Below the pieces are notes generated by a model that made no database searches, had not been told where the DNA came from, and saw only the letters and a program-made list of their open reading frames with translations. A stretch of DNA of 64,000 nucleotides from Sipunculus nudus (taxonomy: Eukaryota > Annelida > Sipuncula > Golfingiida > Sipunculidae), in contig CM049312.1 in assembly GCA_026874595.1 (NCBI GenBank), positions 48,365,429-48,429,428 of the forward strand, written 5' to 3'. Made by a program: the position numbers and the translations under genes. Positions 58,287-64,000 of the stretch are shown in pieces. Positions within the stretch are counted from its first letter, which is position 1. Each line of letters opens with the position of its first letter.

Positions 58287-59045
58287 ATGCTGACAATGAC
58301 ATGGTTTCAAAAGACTGGATTGTATAGTAAGACTCAGAACGCAGTTAAAGTCATGTGGGGAACTTGTAAGTTTTTAATGTTATATGTAACTATGTATTTT
58401 TTGTTTTATGTTCATACAGTACGAGTCTCGTTAGCTTTAATTATTCCACTCAAGCTTGGATATTACCCTGGCCCTTCTGCACATACAATGTTTATAATTA
58501 TATCAACATCAGTAAGAATAATATTAATAGCATGCAGTAACTCTTACTATCCCAACCAACGGCAATACCATACCTCTGATATTATACATAAAATAACCAG
58601 AGGATCTAACGTACGATATTTACTGAAATTTACACAGTGTATAATTAAACACAATAGTGATCTGATGATAACATATCATATTTTTAATTATATCAGGATA
58701 TGTATTGTGTCACCTCAATTTCCACACGACAGTAATATAACTAATTTTAACATGTCACACTTTACAAATTTAGTCTATTGTTCTGACATAAGTGTTTATA
58801 CTACAATTGAAAGATGTACTTTATATCTTTTAGTCGAAATATTGTCTTCTCGTTGGGAGAACAAATGTTTCTTTGGTCAAATAACCGTGCAATTTTATGT
58901 ATTTTCTGCCCATCAGGTGCCTATTTTGTATAGCATAAACAGTTATACCAACTTATTCTCTAAGTCACATGTAAGTGTCATACACAAATTAACTCTTCCT
59001 CATAGCTGTGAAGCATACCTAATTTTTTCTCTTCTTTTGATATAA
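58287..59045 (+). CDS. Unidentified open frame between LINE ORF1 and ORF2
   Basis: The frame is free of stops from 58173 to 59042. The first ATG is at 58287, giving 252 residues. Its stop TAA is five bases before the ORF2 ATG. Two strongly hydrophobic stretches lie near residues 30-60 (MLYVTMYFLFYV and SLALIIPL) and 67-85 (MFIIISTSVRIILIA). The product is rich in I, Y, S and H and has only eight acidic residues, which is unusual for a soluble protein. I recognise no domain. Such a long frame in AT-rich DNA is unlikely by chance, but the composition also fits non-coding sequence, so coding status is uncertain. Confidence 0.4.
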   Translation: MLTMTWFQKTGLYSKTQNAVKVMWGTCKFLMLYVTMYFLFYVHTVRVSLALIIPLKLGYYPGPSAHTMFIIISTSVRIILIACSNSYYPNQRQYHTSDIIHKITRGSNVRYLLKFTQCIIKHNSDLMITYHIFNYIRICIVSPQFPHDSNITNFNMSHFTNLVYCSDISVYTTIERCTLYLLVEILSSRWENKCFFGQITVQFYVFSAHQVPILYSINSYTNLFSKSHVSVIHKLTLPHSCEAYLIFSLLLI

Positions 59046-59050
59046 TTATA

Positions 59051-61534
59051 ATGGTGGATTTAAGTATACTTTCTCTCAATGTGAGAGGCTTAAACAACTA
59101 CAACAAACGCAGACAGGTGTTTTATTGGCTGCAGCAAAAAGATCATGGAATAATATTTTTGCAGGAAACTCATAGTTCCCCTGCTACAGCGGCTCAATGG
59201 AGAGCAGAATGGGGACACATTTTCATTTTTAATCATGGCAGCTCCAATGCCCGGGGTGTGGCAATTATGATAAAGAACAGAGTGTCACATGAAATTCATA
59301 ATGTATACAAAGATGAAGATGGTAGGGTTATTATAATTGACATCACCATTGGGAATGTGCGGTTAAACTTAACAAATATATATGGTCCAAATATAATGAA
59401 TGTAAAATTTTATTCAAACATTTTTGATAAAATTGAGAACAGCCATAACAACAGTAATGTGATAGGTGGTGATTGGAATATAGTTTTAAATCCAGCATAT
59501 GATAGAACAAGTAAATGCACCACAAGAAACCAGGTAATTAAATCAGTTAATGAATGGATGGACGAACTAGATCTGATCGACATATGGCGATATCTCAATC
59601 CAAAGAAAAAACAGTACACTTGGATGCGTCTAATCCCTAACTATACTGCAAGTAGGTTAGATTATTTTCTGTTATCTAGAGATCTAATCAAATATACAAA
59701 AAGTTCATCTATATTTCCTGGTTTTAAAACTGACCACTCGGCCATCGATATAAATATCACATATTCCCAAAACCAGAGAGGCCCTGGGTTCTGGAAATTT
59801 AATGTTTCCCTATTAAATGACGAAGAATTCGTGAAGAAAATTAAAAACTGTATACAGACAACAGTCGAAGAAAATAAAGATGCGAATCCATCCTTGTTGT
59901 GGGACACCATAAAAATGGCAATAAGAAGAACAAGTATTAGTCATGGTATCATAAAGCAGAAACACATTAAAAATCAGATATCTGAATTAGAACAAGATTT
60001 GATAAAATTAAAAAATGCTAATATTCAGAATGAAGACACACAAAAGGAAGTTAAAGAATTAGAAAAAAAGCTTAATAAATTCATAGAAGAAAAAACTAAA
60101 GGTGCTATTATTAGAAGTAAAATCAGATGGTATGGAGAAGGTGAGAAATCAACAAAATATTTTTTTAATTTGGAAAAACGTAACTTTAATAAAAAAGTGA
60201 TAAGCAATTTGAACATAAACGGTAATATAATATCAGATCCAAATGAGATACTACAGGAAGAAAAGTACTTTTATGAAAAACTTTATACATCAGATAAAAC
60301 GCATAACATCAGCAATCTTTTTTCTTTTATAAAAAAATATAATTTACAAGTTAAGAAAGTACAAAAGATTACATGGCCAACAGAATTGACAGAAAATGAA
60401 TTGTTCAATAGCTTAAAATCTTTTTCGAATGGTAAATCGCCTGGATCTGATGGCCTACAAGCAGAATTTTATAAATATTTTTGGAGCGATCTTAAAAAGT
60501 ACTTTACGAATGCCCTCAATTATAGTTTTAGAACTGGTTCATTATCGATAACACAAAGACAGGGAATAATTAGCCTATTGCCTAAAAAAGGGAAAAACCT
60601 TCAATATTTGAAAAACTGGCGGCCACTGACACTACTAAATTGTGATTACAAGATAATTTCAAAAACTATTGCAAATAGGATAAAACAAATAATTAAACAA
60701 TTAGTTGATGATGACCAGACTGGATTTATCAAAGGGAGGTATATAGGAGAAAATATTAATAAAGTGCTTACTCTAATAGACCATGTAAAGTATAATAATC
60801 AAAAAGCCTTTCTTATGACAATCGATTTTGAAAAAGCCTTTGATTTTTTAGAATGGGACTATATAGATACAGCTTTGGAAATTATGAACATTGACAAAAA
60901 TATAATATCAATGATAAAAACTCTTTATCATAACATAAGCAGCTGTGTGACTAATAATGGATATTTCTCTGAATTTTTTTCAGTATCTAGAGGAGTACGT
61001 CAAGGGTGTCCTGTTTCTCCATATTTATTTGTACTTTGTGTGGAGTTATTGGCTGATGCAGTGAGAGCAAATAAGAAAATAAAAGGTATTAATATTCAAA
61101 ATAATAGGATTAAAATTGCACAATATGCAGATGATACCATTTTATTAGTAACAGATACTGAAAGTATGAAAGAAGCACTCCATACTTTAAAGGAATTCAG
61201 TATGTTTTCTGGTTTGAGGATTAACCTAGATAAAACAACAATAATGCCCCTTAAAAAGGGCAATTATGTAGAAGAAGATGAAGTAAAAACACTAAATCTT
61301 AAATGGTCTAATGAACAGGTCAGTGTATTAGGAATAACTATCACTCCATCATCGCAAAATATAATTAATATTAATTACTTACCAAAAATAGAAAAAAATA
61401 AAAAATTTAATAACTATGTGGTCTCAGAGAAAACTGACCCCAATTGGAAGGATAACAATAACAAAAAGTTTAATAATTTCTCAATTTATTTATCTTTTAT
61501 CAGTCCTTCCAAACCCTCCGAAAGAAATCTATAG
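59051..61534 (+). CDS. ORF2: LINE ORF2, 5' part: APE endonuclease and reverse transcriptase (frameshifted)
   Basis: The APE-type endonuclease spans about residues 1-235: SLNVRGLN near the start, catalytic E39 in QETH, D141 and N143 in GGDWN, D228 and H229 in TDHSAI. A spacer rich in K and E follows. Then comes the reverse transcriptase: NGKSPGSDGL, DQTGFIKGRYIGENI, DFEKAFD (D592), SRGVRQGCPVSPYLF and the catalytic YADD at residues 692-695. The frame is lost at the seven-A run 61392-61398; about the last 45 codons are out of frame. The protein nicks DNA and copies the RNA at the target site. The L1/Tx1 group is judged from these motifs together with the ORF1 type. Confidence 0.92.
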   Translation: MVDLSILSLNVRGLNNYNKRRQVFYWLQQKDHGIIFLQETHSSPATAAQWRAEWGHIFIFNHGSSNARGVAIMIKNRVSHEIHNVYKDEDGRVIIIDITIGNVRLNLTNIYGPNIMNVKFYSNIFDKIENSHNNSNVIGGDWNIVLNPAYDRTSKCTTRNQVIKSVNEWMDELDLIDIWRYLNPKKKQYTWMRLIPNYTASRLDYFLLSRDLIKYTKSSSIFPGFKTDHSAIDINITYSQNQRGPGFWKFNVSLLNDEEFVKKIKNCIQTTVEENKDANPSLLWDTIKMAIRRTSISHGIIKQKHIKNQISELEQDLIKLKNANIQNEDTQKEVKELEKKLNKFIEEKTKGAIIRSKIRWYGEGEKSTKYFFNLEKRNFNKKVISNLNINGNIISDPNEILQEEKYFYEKLYTSDKTHNISNLFSFIKKYNLQVKKVQKITWPTELTENELFNSLKSFSNGKSPGSDGLQAEFYKYFWSDLKKYFTNALNYSFRTGSLSITQRQGIISLLPKKGKNLQYLKNWRPLTLLNCDYKIISKTIANRIKQIIKQLVDDDQTGFIKGRYIGENINKVLTLIDHVKYNNQKAFLMTIDFEKAFDFLEWDYIDTALEIMNIDKNIISMIKTLYHNISSCVTNNGYFSEFFSVSRGVRQGCPVSPYLFVLCVELLADAVRANKKIKGINIQNNRIKIAQYADDTILLVTDTESMKEALHTLKEFSMFSGLRINLDKTTIMPLKKGNYVEEDEVKTLNLKWSNEQVSVLGITITPSSQNIININYLPKIEKNKKFNNYVVSEKTDPNWKDNNNKKFNNFSIYLSFISPSKPSERNL

Positions 61535-62813
61535 TCAGGTTGAGAAAATGTTATTCAGATTTATTTGGGGTTATGGAAGAGAACTGGTGAAGAGAAACAC
61601 ATTAATTTCTGCTCCCAAAAATGGGGGATTGAACATGATACATTTATTAACCCAAAGTACAGCGCTAAAAATCTCATGGATTAAAAGGTTGATAAGCAAA
61701 TCTGAGAATAATGCATGGAGGCAATTTGTTTTGTCCTATTTTAAATTGGGTACCCATTCTTTTCGTTGTAACGTTGCACCAGAGGATATAAAACACATAT
61801 TGAATAAGCCTTCAACATTCTGGGAAGATGTAATGTTCCAGTGGTGTTACTATAACCATAAAGCTCCGTTAAATTATGCTGATATTATGTCACAATTTCT
61901 TTGGTTTAATTCATATATCAAGAGAGGGAGACAGATAATATTTATAAAGGAACTCTACTCAGCAGGGGTTTTATATATCTCAGACTTGGTCACAAAAATA
62001 GGAAATAATATCTCATGGTTAAGTCACCATGCATTTTGTAAAAAATATAAAGTGCACATTGATTTTGTAAGCTATAATGGTTTACTTCGCTCCATCCCTC
62101 ATAGCTGGAAAAATGTTATCAAGCAACACCATGAACAAAACCAGGTAAAACAACATGTTTTCAAAATAGACAATCTTATGACAATAGAAAGACCTGTCAA
62201 GTTAACTTATAATGATTTAATAATGCAGAAAGCAGTATTGCCTGAAAAAATCACTGCCAAATGGAAGGCAGAGTTAGATCTAGATTCAGATGTCAATGTT
62301 TATAAGGGCTTTAAACACATTTATTTTTCAACCATATCAGTTCCACTCAGATATTTTCAATTCCGGTTACTACATCGCTGTGTAACTCTGAATCCTTTTT
62401 TACATAAAATTAACAAAATTGATTCAGCTGAATGCACTTTTTGTAAAAATGAAAAAGAATCTCTGTTGCATTTATTCTGGGATTGTCCATTTTCCAAATA
62501 TTTGTGGAATGAAATAATTAAACAATTAAAACTATTCGGCTTTTTAGACAATTCTTTTCAGTTGACAGCTGAAACTGCAATGCTGGGATGTTATGATAAT
62601 GACTCGATAAACCTACTGACTCTACTAGTAAAGAGACATATATATGTGAGCAGATGCAATAAACAAAAACCAACAGTTGTGACTCTGAAAGAATTCATCA
62701 GTGAAATACATACAGTAGAAAAATATATAGCTGTCAGCAAAAACAAACTGGATCACCACGAGAAAAAGTGGTCACCAATGAAATGTTTTATTTCTCATAC
62801 TCTACAAACTTAG
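61416..62813 (+). CDS. ORF2: LINE ORF2, 3' part after frameshift: C-terminal domain
   Basis: The frame continues ORF2 in the next register; the homologous text (WSQRKLTPIGRITITKS) is typical of the region just after the reverse transcriptase. Near the end (62433-62486) a C-x2-C-x8-H-x4-C motif is followed by PFSKYLWNEI. It resembles the C-terminal Cys/His motif of L1-group ORF2 proteins. The ATG at 61416 is internal and is not a natural start. Together with the 5' part, ORF2 would be about 1,250 residues, normal for the group. Confidence 0.88.
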   Translation: MWSQRKLTPIGRITITKSLIISQFIYLLSVLPNPPKEIYSQVEKMLFRFIWGYGRELVKRNTLISAPKNGGLNMIHLLTQSTALKISWIKRLISKSENNAWRQFVLSYFKLGTHSFRCNVAPEDIKHILNKPSTFWEDVMFQWCYYNHKAPLNYADIMSQFLWFNSYIKRGRQIIFIKELYSAGVLYISDLVTKIGNNISWLSHHAFCKKYKVHIDFVSYNGLLRSIPHSWKNVIKQHHEQNQVKQHVFKIDNLMTIERPVKLTYNDLIMQKAVLPEKITAKWKAELDLDSDVNVYKGFKHIYFSTISVPLRYFQFRLLHRCVTLNPFLHKINKIDSAECTFCKNEKESLLHLFWDCPFSKYLWNEIIKQLKLFGFLDNSFQLTAETAMLGCYDNDSINLLTLLVKRHIYVSRCNKQKPTVVTLKEFISEIHTVEKYIAVSKNKLDHHEKKWSPMKCFISHTLQT

Positions 62814-63525
62814 TTTCAATTCCACTAAAATTTGCTATTCTTTCATTTTTTTTTTTTTTTTTTTTTTAGTTTATCATATTTTTAGTATATCTTAAATTAA
62901 ATTTGAGTATTTTGTTTAAATATTTTATATAACTGAGACACAGATATACTAGTATTATCATCATGAGATTGTGTGGGGTTTTACAAATATTACATTCATC
63001 TATCTGCAGAAAACAGCCTTTGATGTTAATTATTAAGCATGCGTTTTTGTTTTCATACTGTACACAGTTAAAAAGATCATCACTATAAATCTACACAGCG
63101 CTGTTCAGGAGAAACCATTACGTTCTTTAACATACTTGATCATAATTTTTATAAACAACTATAATCCAATTCATGATGAATGTTAGATATCCTGAACAGA
63201 GACTTTAGATATAAAAATAATATTATCCAGGTGTATTATGTAGAAGAATTATATTGAATGTCGCAAGTTGTATACTGACTTATGTTTTTGTTATATGTAT
63301 TCTTTTGTAAATTAATACAGAACACATTCTTGGACATATTGGATCATAGTATTATTAACAACTATAATCAAATTCATGATGGACATGATGTTAGGTATCC
63401 GGAACAGAGACTTTTGATTTAAGAATAATACGATCCAGATTTATTATGTAGAAGTAATATATTTTATGTTGTATGTTGTATGTTGTATACTGTCTTTATG
63501 TTATTGTTTTATGTATTTTTGGTTT
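62814..63525 (+). other. LINE 3' untranslated region with internal duplication
   Basis: A T tract lies at about 62846-62868. Two similar stretches follow at about 63129-63285 and 63334-63490, sharing AACAACTATAATC, AATTCATGATG, GAACAGAGACTTT and TTTATTATGTAGAAG words; the offset is roughly 205 bp. Confidence 0.75.
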
Positions 63526-63526
63526 A

Positions 63527-63560
<34 letters not shown>
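63526..63560 (+). promoter_or_regulatory. Polyadenylation signal and polyA tail of the LINE
   Basis: AATAAA at 63526-63531 runs directly into about 30 A. The last seven A are shared with the target duplication and cannot be assigned to either. Confidence 0.9.
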
Positions 63561-63562
<2 letters not shown>

Positions 63563-63567
63563 GGCTT
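63554..63567 (+). repeat. Target-site duplication of the LINE, right copy
   Basis: AAAAAAATAGGCTT is identical to 56974-56987. B body resumes directly behind it. Confidence 0.9.
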
Positions 63568-63892
63568 ATATATTAACTTAAATGCATTATTCCCTTGATA
63601 GTGAAATAAAGGTATTAGTCCATTTTGTCCACTTGCCTGTCCATCTGTAAATTTTTCATATGCATCACAGTATCTCCAAACTTTTACTATTTTTCTTCAT
63701 GACAGCCTTGTCAGAGTATTAGTTTGCAATCATATATTTAGAACTTTAATATAACCAAGTAGGAGGGCCCCTTTCCTCTTAGGTTCTCATTTGCCTATAT
63801 AAATGAAAAACATTACAATAGAATATTTTGCATATTTTGCATTTGCAAAAATTTCAAACTTCAGCTGAGCACCGTGACCCATGGGTCCCTTG

Positions 63893-64000
63893 TATGTGAT
63901 ATCAGGTTACTTCATGTAACAAAAGCCGTCTTCCAAAAGCATGTGAATGAACTTGTGTATGAGCATGTAGATGAACTTATGATAGTGGAGGAATACAGTG
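63893..64000 (+). other. Flank of the B element, possible start of an exon
   Basis: Behind the B terminus one frame stays open to the window end and reads TKAVFQKHVNELVYEHVDEL and further, with a possible acceptor ATATCAG just before it. The peptide has a protein-like mix of residues, but it is short and contains a small internal repeat (HVNEL and HVDEL), so coding status is unproven. Confidence 0.25.

Larger units (their letters stand above)
56988..63553 (+). mobile_element. Full-length L1/Tx1-group non-LTR retrotransposon (LINE)
   Basis: The element starts GGACTTCCGGTCACATG right after the left duplication and ends in a polyA tail before the right one. It encodes ORF1 (coiled coil plus RRM), an extra open frame, and ORF2 (APE endonuclease, reverse transcriptase, C-terminal Cys/His motif). 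The bottom-strand target reads TTTTTTT/AGC, in line with the T-rich nick preferred by L1 endonucleases. The full-length 5' end, perfect 14-bp duplication and long A tail indicate a young insertion, although ORF2 has a frameshift. Confidence 0.93.
55520..63892 (+). mobile_element. B-family element (long subfamily) carrying a LINE
   Basis: The head TTAGCTCAGCTGACT folds with AGTCATCTGAGCT and is followed by a short CCGGCCGTC tract. The 3' end is CAGCTGAGCACCGTGACCC, ATGGG, TCCCTTG. Without the LINE the element is about 1.8 kb and matches 6784-7918 and 11850-13000 in order (CAGGCAGCTTGCCTTGG, C tract, AT-rich body). Confidence 0.8.

Noticed and set aside
59343-60216. Minus-strand open frames under LINE ORF2
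   Set aside because: They are shadows of the strongly coding + strand frame with APE and RT motifs.

Overview
This is a eukaryotic window dominated by repeats, most likely from a marine bivalve mollusc. That assignment is an inference. It rests on the dense, mutually nested, tandem-repeat-containing elements that resemble the pearl-type and Helentron/HINE-type elements described from bivalves, plus an intact-looking L1/Tx1-type LINE and widely spaced host exons. I did no database search.

Host gene. Three exons on the + strand have compatible phases: 14677-14827, 20982-21089 and a terminal exon at 44368-44417 with a stop codon. They encode the C-terminal part of a probably alpha-helical protein that I do not recognise. 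The introns (about 6.2 kb and 23.3 kb) are inflated by mobile elements.

Mobile elements. Much of the window is built from a few families of non-autonomous elements that I call A, B, C, D and E here. All have the same plan: a 5' end starting TT plus a motif that is found inverted near the 3' end; a short GTCC-rich microsatellite close behind the head; a body or tandem core, often carrying the palindrome GGTGGCGCCACC; and a 3' end with a compact hairpin followed by CTAG or CTTG and then TT. This matches the known plan of Helentron-associated elements (HINEs), which insert in T-T sites. No Rep/helicase gene is visible. The elements sit inside one another. The long intron holds one B element (21425-42965) carrying A, D, B and B insertions; the D insertion in turn carries E, which carries A, giving four levels. 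A second nest is A(48224-54437) > B(50188-54261) > C(50554-53328). Paralogous empty sites inside the window support several junctions.

Other elements. They are a TA-flanked 438-bp MITE (24604-25041), a TTA-flanked 2.45-kb element resembling PIF/Harbinger (39026-41476), and a 6.6-kb LINE (56988-63553) with a 14-bp target-site duplication inserted into a B element (55520-63892). The LINE has a coiled-coil/RRM ORF1 and an endonuclease/reverse transcriptase ORF2 broken by one frameshift in an A run. It also has an unexplained open frame of about 870 nt between ORF1 and ORF2 that ends five bases before the ORF2 start.

Fine structure. A perfect 58-bp inverted repeat with a 4-nt spacer (55850-55969) is present in only one of several paralogous B copies and looks like a recent template-switch event. 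Many elements of B/C type carry AGGTCA direct repeats that resemble nuclear-receptor DR1 sites. Boundaries of old or truncated repeats are approximate; termini called from paired motifs are good to a few bases.
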